From the NCBI GenBank assembly GCA_030550335.1, contig JAUQPO010000005.1:1-32566 (forward strand): a stretch of DNA of 32,566 nt. The letters are read 5' to 3'. This DNA is from Acidobacteriota bacterium. GTDB taxonomy: Bacteria > Acidobacteriota > Terriglobia > Bryobacterales > Bryobacteraceae. Under the pieces are notes generated by a model. That model searched no databases. It was not told the origin of the DNA and saw nothing but the letters and a program-made list of their open reading frames with translations. A program made the translations under genes and the position numbers. Shown here piece by piece: positions 7,454-15,735 of this stretch (position 1 is its first letter; every line of letters begins with the position of its first letter).

Positions 7454-10400
7454 TCACTTCCCTTCCGGGAAGGGCCAGAATTCAGCCACGCGCAGGAGCA
7501 CCGGCCCGAGTAGCCCTGACTCCAACAGCGGAGAATCCTTGTCCCAATGCTTCCATGTGGTAAAGGTGACCCGGCCTCCTGCTGGCTTGGGTTGCCCTTT
7601 AATGAACCATTCGGGCAACCTCTGGATGGCACCACCGAACCCGGCTCGTCCAGGGGTCCCGTACTCGGCCTCCGGTGGCAGCTGCTCATCACCGATCAGC
7701 CGGTTGGGCCACAGGTTGGTGACGGCCACCTCTAGCCGGTTCGTGCCCGGCCGAATCGCTTCGGTGACATCTACGCGGAAGGGTGGCTTCCAAAGCACCC
7801 CCAAGCCCCGACCGTTGAGGGATACCTCAGCGATGACTGCCACGCGCCCCAGATCGAGAAATACGCGCTGGGTGGGCCCGAGCCGAAGCTTCCAGTCGAA
7901 CTGGGTCTCGTACCGCGCGGTCCCAGAGAAGTACCGCACACCCGCTTCCGGATGCAAGTGGAGCGAGATCAGTTCCTTGAGCTCGATGGAAGGTGGCGCC
8001 CCCAGCCCGGGTGGGAACGAGACTCGCCAGACCCCGTTCAAGCGGATCGGTTCGGGGAGCTTCCCAACGGAGACTTCCGCACTCCGTCCACCAGTCAACC
8101 GGTAACGCGCAGGCTCCCAGAACAGCAATCCGGGCCTAGGCGCCCAAGCATACTCGACCGCCCGTGGTGGAACAAACGCTGGAGGCCCCTGTTTAGCCTG
8201 CTCAGCGATTTCCACCTCGCTGAGCGCCCGAGGAATCAGTATCGGTTCGGAGCTGTCGCCCTCGAAGTAGCCAGCTCCATCGTGCTGGTAGGACTCCCCT
8301 AACCCCGGATGGACCACATAACTGGATCGCTTGCCGCGTGCAACTTCCTTCCCATTGACGTACAGCCTTGGCACGTTGTCTTCGTAAACCACAGCCACGT
8401 GCGTCCAGCCGGAAATTGGGACTTCCGCTACCACCACTGCTTCTAACGCACGCCCGGCCCGCTCGATGAGGCTGACTCCGTTGCGGCCAGCCACCAAGCC
8501 GCACGCGGCGTGACCCTTCCCATAGGCCGCCTCGCCATCCGGCGGGTACCACACGAAGCTGTGCAGGTCGCCCGCCGGGCTCCAGCCGGCGACGCGCGGA
8601 GGCGTCAGGGTCGCGAACGTGTCGGGTTTGATCCAAGCGGCGATCGTGAAAGTACCCGCGGGAGTCGGGTAACGACCGCGTTGGGGCCGTTCGAAGGGCG
8701 TGGTGGACAGTAGCGGTGGCGTCGCGGTCGCGGTTTGGACTGAGTGGAACGTAGGCGCGGGGACCGCCGGACGGAAAACTACGAAGACCGACCCAGCGGG
8801 ATCCAGTTGCAACGGAACATAAACGCGACCGTCGCGAGTCTCGTATACCTGCGCTGGGACGATTTGGCCAGAATCTGGCAGCCAGAACTCTGGACGCTTG
8901 CCCGCCACGCGGAAGCTGGCAACCACGTCCTCCGGCCGACGCCGTCGGCAAGCCACGAAGTAAATGTCCAAGTCGCCCACGCGCCGGTGGATGTAATTGA
9001 CGGGGGCGTCGCCGGAGCGAGAGGTGTAGTCGAAATCGGGGGGCACCTGCATGCGTGCCAAGACCTCAGCCGGCTCCACACCCCAAAACACTCGCCCTTG
9101 GCCCAACTGGTTCTCACGAACATTCACGCCGTCAGCCTTGCCCCACAGCTCATCTACCAACCTCTTCCACTCCGCTTCGGCGTTCTGGTCAGCCAAGCTA
9201 GGCGACCGCTCCGGCCGCGGGCCGAGCATCCACATGCCCGCACTCACGAGCTGATGCAGCTTGCGGAGCACTCGGAGGGTCATGATCCGCCGTTGAGGCA
9301 GAACGAGCAACCGATACTCCGGGCCACCGCGGATGACTATGCGGCCTCCTTCGAAGCTGGTGCGTTCGAGCAAAGTTTCTGTGTTGATGTAGTCGAAGTC
9401 GTAGCCTTGAGGTACAGGCGGCTGCAGCGCCTCAGGTGGAGGCGTGTCTACGGGAGCGTCTTCACCCACGTAGTAGAGCAGGTCGGCTACGGGCTGGCCC
9501 TGCTGCAACAAGTACTGGCAACGACTGAGGTAATCGATCCAGGGCTTGGCCTTTTCGAACCAAGTATTGGTGCGATCGAAATGAAATCCCCAGGGCCCCA
9601 TGGTCATGCCAGGCAAAGCCGTCGGATGAGGCTGGTGAGCATAGCGATGGAAAATGCACAAGGTCAAGCCCTGAGTGAACATCCAGTCGCCCTGCGCCTT
9701 CATCGCGTAGGGGTGCTCTTGCCAGCGGGAAAACATGGGGGCCCCGGTGAAGGATTCAGCCCCGACCACCGAGTGCCCCTTCAAGTGCGCCACCGAAGCC
9801 GCCAGCTTCACGCTGCGGTCGAGTTCTCCCCTGCGGGCATACCAAAACTCACCCATGGGGATGTCCATTCGTGAACCGATTTGCAGTTCCTCGAAGGGCC
9901 CACCGTCGTACGGTTCGGTGTAAGACTTCATGCCGTACTTGTGACAGAGCTGGGTGAAGCGGCCGTAATAGTAATCGGCCATCAAATCGGCCTGGACGCG
10001 ACGCACATCCCAAAGGAAACGCTCGGTGGTTTCCACGCTGCCCACGATTCTGCCCGTGAATGCAGGCAAGTAACGCAACAGATCGTAGCCGCGGCGCCTG
10101 CGGAACTCTTCGGGGAAACGCTGCGTCCAGTTCTGCATACCGACTTCGTAGCTGTCGATCAAACCACCAGCCAGTCCCCGCTTACCCAACCGCTCCAGAT
10201 GCGGCAGAATGGGCCCAAAAAATCCCTGGAAGTGGTGATCCATAGCCTCGGCACTGTACTTGTCGCACTCCAAACCCACACCACCATCCGGCCCAGGGTG
10301 GTTGGTGCGAGCTGTGGTCGTGTAGCCGATGCGCAGGATGGTCCAAGTCCCGGCAGGTGCGTCCCAGGAAAGCGTGCCGTCGGAAGCCATGCGCGCCGTC

Positions 10401-11545
10401 AGATCCACAACTTGTTGTGGGTCGATGACCGAACCGGCTGGAACATCGGGGGTGGGAGCGTATAGCTCATCCACCCGGCCCCGGCCGTGGTGTACGTAGT
10501 TGGCCTTGACCGTCCAATTCTGCAACCGCGCAGCACCAGAAAGTCTCATCACGGAAATCCGCCGAGGTTGGGCAAGCGAGATGCGGAAAAACTTCCCGCG
10601 CACGGCATTAAAGGAAGCTGTCACCGGAACCAAGGGGAAGCCGTCCAGGACCTGCCCGCCGGCCAGTGACAATTCGCAGACCTGCCGGTATTCTTTTCCG
10701 TCGTCGGAGACTTCTAGGACCGACCGGCCGGGCGGTGCACCAAACCCGCCCAACCCCGGCGCCGGCCCCAGTGGCGTAGCGTAGAACGAAATCGAACGGG
10801 CCTCGAAGGGCTCGGCAAACTCCAGAATCAGCTGAGCTGCCTTGGCCGCTGACGAGACTTGAAGCGAAACTCCGGCCCTGGGGTCCTCTCCAAACAGCGT
10901 CGCAACCTCGGCTTGGGCAAGTGGGGTGGCTTCGGTATCCGGCTGAAGGGTTGCCCGGACGGCGCTCACCAAGCTCGCCAGTGGACGCCGCTCGCCCTCC
11001 AAAGCAGGGAAGGCCAACACCGCAATATCCCGGTAGAAATTCAGGCGCGCTGCCGGCTGGGGCAAGCGGACTTGGACATGCCGACCGCCCTCGACAAGCG
11101 TCTCACTCCAAGTCACCACCTTCATCGAGTGCTCTGGGGTGTTCCATGGACCTCCACTGGAGGACCATCCCGGGCAGTTGTGAAAGTCGCATTCCAACCC
11201 CAGACGTTCAGCCTCCCGGAGAGCGTGCTCCAAAAGCCGTATGTGCTCCGGGCTTCCATAGTCCACGGGCCCTTTGGGGATCCCTGTGCCTACCTGGAAA
11301 ATCTGGACGCCGCGGACACCTATCCGCGCCATCGCTTCCAGGTCACGTGTGATGCCCTCGGCCGTGATATTGCCGTTCATCCAGTGCCACCATGTGCGAG
11401 GCCGGGCCGATGCTGGGGGATCTTGGAATTCCTTCGCCAGCTGGGCAAGGTCGAGTTTGGGAGGGACCTGAGTCTGGCCTAGCGCTAGGGATCGTGCTCC
11501 ACTCAGCACCACTGGGATGGATTGCAGGAATGTGCGACGCTTCAT
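7454..11545 (-). CDS. GH106-family glycoside hydrolase (alpha-L-rhamnosidase-like) with LamG-type domain, Tat leader
   Basis: A 1363-aa secreted enzyme. Seen: KRRTFLQ at residues 2-8 plus a hydrophobic stretch (Tat-type leader); then PRTWWHWMNGNITAEGI with LEAMARIGVRGVQIFQVGTG and HNCPGWSSSGGPWN, hallmarks of GH106. An about 175-residue LamG/concanavalin-like segment follows (about 940-1115), with FTIAAWIKPD, WTHVAVVYE and LYVNGKEVARG. A C-terminal galactose-binding-like part contains DLGRVAVIAEVSLNGRGLGVLW. Known: GH106 enzymes remove alpha-L-rhamnose from plant pectin side chains, glycosides or bacterial glycans by inversion. Start at 11545 has GGAGGA upstream. It follows an Oar-like receptor on the same strand with 179 bp between, suggesting a common uptake module. 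Exact linkage and substrate unknown. The long opposite-strand frames across this gene are shadows. Confidence 0.9.
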   Translation of the reverse strand: MKRRTFLQSIPVVLSGARSLALGQTQVPPKLDLAQLAKEFQDPPASARPRTWWHWMNGNITAEGITRDLEAMARIGVRGVQIFQVGTGIPKGPVDYGSPEHIRLLEHALREAERLGLECDFHNCPGWSSSGGPWNTPEHSMKVVTWSETLVEGGRHVQVRLPQPAARLNFYRDIAVLAFPALEGERRPLASLVSAVRATLQPDTEATPLAQAEVATLFGEDPRAGVSLQVSSAAKAAQLILEFAEPFEARSISFYATPLGPAPGLGGFGAPPGRSVLEVSDDGKEYRQVCELSLAGGQVLDGFPLVPVTASFNAVRGKFFRISLAQPRRISVMRLSGAARLQNWTVKANYVHHGRGRVDELYAPTPDVPAGSVIDPQQVVDLTARMASDGTLSWDAPAGTWTILRIGYTTTARTNHPGPDGGVGLECDKYSAEAMDHHFQGFFGPILPHLERLGKRGLAGGLIDSYEVGMQNWTQRFPEEFRRRRGYDLLRYLPAFTGRIVGSVETTERFLWDVRRVQADLMADYYYGRFTQLCHKYGMKSYTEPYDGGPFEELQIGSRMDIPMGEFWYARRGELDRSVKLAASVAHLKGHSVVGAESFTGAPMFSRWQEHPYAMKAQGDWMFTQGLTLCIFHRYAHQPHPTALPGMTMGPWGFHFDRTNTWFEKAKPWIDYLSRCQYLLQQGQPVADLLYYVGEDAPVDTPPPEALQPPVPQGYDFDYINTETLLERTSFEGGRIVIRGGPEYRLLVLPQRRIMTLRVLRKLHQLVSAGMWMLGPRPERSPSLADQNAEAEWKRLVDELWGKADGVNVRENQLGQGRVFWGVEPAEVLARMQVPPDFDYTSRSGDAPVNYIHRRVGDLDIYFVACRRRRPEDVVASFRVAGKRPEFWLPDSGQIVPAQVYETRDGRVYVPLQLDPAGSVFVVFRPAVPAPTFHSVQTATATPPLLSTTPFERPQRGRYPTPAGTFTIAAWIKPDTFATLTPPRVAGWSPAGDLHSFVWYPPDGEAAYGKGHAACGLVAGRNGVSLIERAGRALEAVVVAEVPISGWTHVAVVYEDNVPRLYVNGKEVARGKRSSYVVHPGLGESYQHDGAGYFEGDSSEPILIPRALSEVEIAEQAKQGPPAFVPPRAVEYAWAPRPGLLFWEPARYRLTGGRSAEVSVGKLPEPIRLNGVWRVSFPPGLGAPPSIELKELISLHLHPEAGVRYFSGTARYETQFDWKLRLGPTQRVFLDLGRVAVIAEVSLNGRGLGVLWKPPFRVDVTEAIRPGTNRLEVAVTNLWPNRLIGDEQLPPEAEYGTPGRAGFGGAIQRLPEWFIKGQPKPAGGRVTFTTWKHWDKDSPLLESGLLGPVLLRVAEFWPFPEGK

Positions 11546-11662
11546 CCACGTTCCTCCGCTTTACCGCCGTTGCGGAACTCTAAACAACTAACAGCTTGAC
11601 CTGGCCACTTACTTGGAGTCCCCGCCGCCGAGGCACCGGTAGTGCCCTGCGCCTCTCCCTTC

Positions 11663-11711
11663 CGTTCGGGCAGGCTGTGCCAGCTGAGGACTGCCACAGC
11701 CTGCCCGAACG
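11663..11711 (-). terminator. 17-bp perfect hairpin between receptor and GH106 genes
   Basis: Arms 11663-11679 and 11695-11711 are perfectly complementary over 17 bp, with a 15-nt loop. On the minus strand the hairpin begins 13 nt after the receptor stop codon and ends 117 nt before the GH106 start. No T-run follows, so it may be a partial terminator or a 3'-end stabiliser that sets the ratio of receptor to enzyme. Confidence 0.65.
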
Positions 11712-11724
11712 TCCCCACGCCGGG

Positions 11725-14700
11725 TCAGAACTCCAACCGCAGCGAAAGCTGGACGTTGCGCGGATCGTTGGTCTGCGAGGGCGAGACCCGGCCGAAGTTC
11801 GCTGAGCCCAGGGTCGTATTCGGCGCGCCGAACCACGGTGTGTTGGTCAGGTTGAAGGACTCGGCGCGCATCTGCAGTTTGACCTTCTCGGTCAGCGGGA
11901 ACGTCTTGAAGATGGAGAAGTCCGCCAAAGGCGGACGACTCGTGCGGATATTAGGGAAGCGGGTGCTCAACGTGCGCAGCGCATAAGGATCCTGCACTAG
12001 CCAGGCGACCGGCTCGTCTGCGCTCAAGCAATTCTGCCGGACTCCAGCGAGCGTGAGCGTACAGGTATTGAACCAGCGCTGGCTGGTGGGTTTGTCGATC
12101 TTCGGGTTCACACCAGTGCTGACGGCACCGCTAGGTGTCCCGATCGGCAGACCCGCTTGGAACACGGCAATCCAGTTGATCTGCCAGCCAGCGATCAGTT
12201 GCTTGGCCACACCGCGCGCGTTCCGTCCGAACGGCAACTCCCAACCGCCACTGAGCACAGCCCGATGAGGCGTATCGAAGGCAGTTAACACCTTGGCCAG
12301 CGCCCCGATCGGATCCTGGTCGTTCAAATACCCGACAGCCTCCAGGGTTTTCGACAACGTGTAGCTGAACAAAACGTGCACACCGTGAGACAAACGCTTC
12401 TCGACTCGCAGCTGGAAAGAGTCGTACCAACTCTTGCCGATGGTGCGGGTCGCCTCGGTGATGTTGTCGTATTGGGGGAACGGTCGGAGTAGCTGGCGTC
12501 GCGGCACCGTAGCCCCGTTATAGGCCGTCCCGGGCAAGAGCCCAGCGAACGGGTTCGGCACCTGTTGGAGCAACGCGTCGCGCAAAGCGAGTTTGTCGGC
12601 AGGAACCGCATTGATGCCCTTGGAGGTTTGCAGCGAAAGCGTGCGCGAACCGACGTAAGAAGCATCCACCAAGATTCGGGCGGGTAGCTCTCGCTGGATA
12701 CCAAACGAGTACTGGTGGACGTACGGGATTACCCGCTCCGGCCAGGAGTAAGTAAAGCTCAGGCCGAGCATCGTCGCTGCACGTCCGGGCGGCTGGATGA
12801 TGCCATCCGGATAGGGATTGCTCCAACGCCCAGCGGGCGTGATGCCGCCGTCCACCGAGGCTACGTACGGCGTGTCTATACTGAAGCCGTTGAATTGTCC
12901 CGTATCGAAGGTAGGCAAGTAGCTGATGCCCCAACCGCCGCGGAGCACAGTCCTCGAACCCACTTGATACGCCACACCCACCCTGGGCTGGAAGTTGTTC
13001 AGGTCACGCTTGAAAGGCAGCCGGTTCTTGGAGTCTGTGAACAACAGGCGCCCTTTCAAGTCCATGCCCGGAATCTGCAAGGGGCTGGGGGCATTCACGT
13101 CGAAGCCACGGTTCTGCCGATCGAATCGCTCCGTAATGGGCGATTCGTAGTCCCACCGCACACCGAGGTTTAACGTGAGTCGATTGGTTACGCGCCAGTC
13201 GTCTTGTAAGAACAGCGCATAGTAGCGAGAGCCTAAAGCCAGGGCCGGCCGGATAGGGACGTACCCGCTGGCCGGGTGACCGAGGAGCAACGAAGCGAAC
13301 GCATTGCCTGCTGCCGCTTCTGCCCGCAGCGGGTCGCGCTGCGTGAACGCCTTAGTGAACGAGAACACACCGAACCAGGAAGCCGGGTTCTGCTGGTTAT
13401 CGAACTTCACCCGCCCCTCGAATCCGAACTTCAGCGAGTGGCGGTCAACGAGCTTGTTGACCGTCTCCGTGAGTGACCATTGATCCGAGAAGCTGAAGAC
13501 GCTTCCGGAACCCCAGTTCGGCCCAAACGTGGAGTAATCGGTGTAGGTGATGCGCGGGAACGATTTGCGAGGGAGTTGTGCTGTCAGCTGCTTCGGGAAC
13601 CCCAGCTCAGCCGGGTCGTAGTTATCGGCATGGTGGGCGACTGCAAATTGATGCCGGATGTAACCCATCCGGAAGTTAAGAACCAAGGTGGGACTGAGTG
13701 TCGAGGTTAGGTCGAAGCTCCCACCTTGATTGATCCGCCAATGGTTGTACCAGGGAGAAGCGATCAACGGGTAACCCGCTGTAGAGTTCGTTTCATGCCG
13801 GTTATTGCGCACGTATCGCGCGAAGAACCGGTGCTTCGACCCAAGCATCTGGTCAATCCGAATGATGTGTTGGTCGTACTCATCGGTGCGCGGGTTGGGG
13901 CTGATGATGAAGTTGTTGAATCCCCGCACGTCGACGAAGTTGTTGGGTTCCGGAATCAGCTTGACGATATTCTTGGAAACAGGATCCCAGCGGGACTCGG
14001 GGATACGGTTACCCGGGAATGGGTCCCGAACCCAGTTGCTGCCCACCTGACGGGTGGTCGCAGGATCATAGATGATGATTGGCTGTAGATTCGCCTGGAC
14101 GGTCTTGGAGAAGTCCCCTTGTCGCTGCTCCCGGGTGGGGACAGTATAAGTCTGTGGGAACGGAATGCTGCTCTTGATCTTTTCCCACGAGTACATGAAG
14201 AACGTGCGGTTGCGCCCATCGTAAATCTTGGGCAGGTAAACGGGGCCATCGAAGCGCAAGCCTGGTTGGTTCCAGCGGAACGCTTGCTTCTTGACGCCCT
14301 GCATGTTCGAGGCAAAGTCGTTTGCGTTTAGCTTGTCGTGGCGGAAGTAGTGGTACAACGCCCCATGGAAATTGTTCGTGCCACTGCGAAGGCTAACGTT
14401 GATCACTCCCCCGCCGGTCCGCCCGTACTGCGCGTCGTACACATTCGTCTGGACCTTGAACTCTTCGGTGGCATCCGGGCTAGGGACGAAGCTCAAGTTG
14501 GCCGGCGCAGTGGTCTCGGTCCCGGTGTTCGGTACCCCGTCCAGCAGAAACTCATTAGTGAACTGTCGCCCGCCGGCGATCGAGAACGAGTCCATGCCCC
14601 CGTTATCAAATGGCCGGTTCGAACGACTCGCCAGGCTGGGCGTGTACTGCACTGCCGGAGCCAGTACCGCCAGCATGAACGGGTTACGGCCCAGCAATGG

Positions 14701-15135
14701 CATCTCAGCCACCTTCCGCGAGTCGATGACCTGCCCGCGGGCCGCCGTGCTAGTCTCGAGCAGCTCGGCCGCTGCCGAAACGACTACTTGCTCAGCAAGC
14801 ATGCCCAGCTCTAGCTGGAAGTCCAACCGTAGGCGATCGCCGACCCGGACTTCGATGTTCTCGCGAACTGCCTGCTTAAACCCTTCCTTACTGGCCACCA
14901 CAGTGTAACGTCCCGGAGGTACGAACGGCGCGACATAAATCCCCGCCTCGTTGGTCTGGGTCGTGATGACCGCGTTGGTAGCGAGGTTGCGAATCTCGAT
15001 CGTCACCCCTGGGACGACCGCACCAGTGGGGTCAGTTACGGTGCCGTTAATGGTAGCGCGGAACTCTTGAGCTGATACTGCCAAACCCAGTGCCAAGAAG
15101 GCGACTAGTAAGAGCACCCCTCTACGCGATGACAT
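11725..15135 (-). CDS. Oar-like TonB-dependent receptor with carboxypeptidase-regulatory-like N-terminal domain
   Basis: A 1136-aa outer-membrane protein. Seen: Sec signal peptide (about 1-22, ending AVSAQ), a carboxypeptidase-regulatory-like fold (about 28-105, with NGTVTDPTGAVVPGVTIEI and GIYVAPFVPPGRYTV), a plug region (about 110-240) and a long beta-barrel with alternating aromatic strands. The C-terminus is VQLSLRLEF, ending in Phe as outer-membrane barrels do. The family imports large ligands, often glycans or peptides, using TonB energy; Acidobacteria carry many copies. No SusD-like lipoprotein gene is adjacent, so ligand capture must differ from Bacteroidetes SusCD. Start at 15135 chosen over the 62-residue longer frame because GGGAGGT sits at the right distance and the signal peptide follows. 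A sigma-70-like promoter lies at 15199-15227. The GH106 gene downstream hints at a rhamnose-containing ligand (inference). Confidence 0.93.
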   Translation of the reverse strand: MSSRRGVLLLVAFLALGLAVSAQEFRATINGTVTDPTGAVVPGVTIEIRNLATNAVITTQTNEAGIYVAPFVPPGRYTVVASKEGFKQAVRENIEVRVGDRLRLDFQLELGMLAEQVVVSAAAELLETSTAARGQVIDSRKVAEMPLLGRNPFMLAVLAPAVQYTPSLASRSNRPFDNGGMDSFSIAGGRQFTNEFLLDGVPNTGTETTAPANLSFVPSPDATEEFKVQTNVYDAQYGRTGGGVINVSLRSGTNNFHGALYHYFRHDKLNANDFASNMQGVKKQAFRWNQPGLRFDGPVYLPKIYDGRNRTFFMYSWEKIKSSIPFPQTYTVPTREQRQGDFSKTVQANLQPIIIYDPATTRQVGSNWVRDPFPGNRIPESRWDPVSKNIVKLIPEPNNFVDVRGFNNFIISPNPRTDEYDQHIIRIDQMLGSKHRFFARYVRNNRHETNSTAGYPLIASPWYNHWRINQGGSFDLTSTLSPTLVLNFRMGYIRHQFAVAHHADNYDPAELGFPKQLTAQLPRKSFPRITYTDYSTFGPNWGSGSVFSFSDQWSLTETVNKLVDRHSLKFGFEGRVKFDNQQNPASWFGVFSFTKAFTQRDPLRAEAAAGNAFASLLLGHPASGYVPIRPALALGSRYYALFLQDDWRVTNRLTLNLGVRWDYESPITERFDRQNRGFDVNAPSPLQIPGMDLKGRLLFTDSKNRLPFKRDLNNFQPRVGVAYQVGSRTVLRGGWGISYLPTFDTGQFNGFSIDTPYVASVDGGITPAGRWSNPYPDGIIQPPGRAATMLGLSFTYSWPERVIPYVHQYSFGIQRELPARILVDASYVGSRTLSLQTSKGINAVPADKLALRDALLQQVPNPFAGLLPGTAYNGATVPRRQLLRPFPQYDNITEATRTIGKSWYDSFQLRVEKRLSHGVHVLFSYTLSKTLEAVGYLNDQDPIGALAKVLTAFDTPHRAVLSGGWELPFGRNARGVAKQLIAGWQINWIAVFQAGLPIGTPSGAVSTGVNPKIDKPTSQRWFNTCTLTLAGVRQNCLSADEPVAWLVQDPYALRTLSTRFPNIRTSRPPLADFSIFKTFPLTEKVKLQMRAESFNLTNTPWFGAPNTTLGSANFGRVSPSQTNDPRNVQLSLRLEF

Positions 15136-15198
15136 TTGGGACCTCCCTCTCCGACTCTGTTCACCGAGTCCCCGTTCCGCTAGTCCCCGGCAGCAGAG

Positions 15199-15227
15199 AT
15201 TATACGGTTCGGAGATAGCCCTGGCAA
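15199..15227 (-). promoter_or_regulatory. Sigma-70-type promoter for the Oar-like receptor
   Basis: On the minus strand TTGCCA (15227-15222) and TATAAT (15204-15199) are separated by exactly 17 bp: a perfect -10 box and a four-of-six -35 box. Transcription should start near 15192, giving a leader of about 57 nt. This is the best promoter match in the window. Confidence 0.7.
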
Positions 15228-15500
15228 GGAAAAAATTCAACCATGAACCCCGGTTCCTGCCAGGCCCCCGCGCAAGCGCCCTCGCAACCCGAGTAAGCCG
15301 TCCTTGCTCACCGCGGCGCACGAGGCTTCGGGCCTACGGCCTGGATGAGCTCTCGCAGTGGTGAGAGGTTCACTTAAGTGGCTGGTCTTTCCGTGCGGGC
15401 AGCCCGTAAAAGGCCCGGCGCCCAGACAGTCCAAAGTGCGGAGCCAAACTCCCCGCAGAGCAGGTCCCTTGGGTGGCTACCTCTTAAGACGCGGTGGCGA

Positions 15501-15531
15501 GGCTTTTTTACCCTGCGTGCAGCCAAAAGCC
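15501..15531 (-). other. Imperfect hairpin after the small membrane-protein gene
   Basis: GGCTTTT and AAAAGCC (15501-15507 with 15525-15531) pair over 7 bp around a 17-nt loop, 33 nt past the stop codon. Weak; it could mark the end of the PIG-L transcript. Confidence 0.3.
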
Positions 15532-15564
15532 GGGATTGCATGGAAGCCCTTGACTCAGCCTCCG

Positions 15565-15735
15565 TTAAGAGGGAGTGAACGCCTTTTCGAACCAATAGAA
15601 CAACAAGATCAATAGCGCCAAAAAGGCGACCACCGCAGCATACAAACGAGGCCAGCTTCCCAGCAAAGGCGGGGGCTCATCCGGGGAAGGATCGGTGGTC
15701 GATCGGGGCTCGTCTAGTGACTCCTTGCCGTTCAT
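15565..15735 (-). CDS. Small single-helix membrane protein coupled to the PIG-L gene
   Basis: A 56-aa protein not recognised from any named family. Seen: an acidic, proline-rich N-terminal half (DEPRSTTDPSPDEPPP), then LLGSW and one hydrophobic helix (about residues 32-50, AAVVAFLALLILLFYWF), then a short tail. Topology is likely N-in with the tail outside, but this is uncertain. The ATG at 15735 overlaps the PIG-L stop codon in an ATGA arrangement, which supports translation and a shared role. Small one-helix proteins of this look often precede a sodium:solute symporter gene in related genomes (from memory, not checked); no such gene is present here. A longer frame to 15816 lies inside the PIG-L gene and is less likely. 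Confidence 0.72.
   Translation of the reverse strand: MNGKESLDEPRSTTDPSPDEPPPLLGSWPRLYAAVVAFLALLILLFYWFEKAFTPS

Larger units (their letters stand above)
15136..15564. other. 429-bp spacer between the small membrane-protein gene and the receptor
   Basis: No gene is seen. It holds the receptor promoter (15199-15227) near one end and an imperfect hairpin (15501-15531) near the other. Frames inside it have shadow-like translations. Confidence 0.6.

Noticed and set aside
8744-9874. 376-codon open frame antisense to the GH106 gene
   Set aside because: The minus strand encodes clear GH106 motifs here; long antisense frames are common in GC-rich coding DNA.
15515-15545. Resemblance to a c-di-GMP (GEMM) riboswitch core on the plus strand
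   Set aside because: Only a short GGGA-GCA-like match; the conserved upstream half is missing and no plus-strand gene follows.
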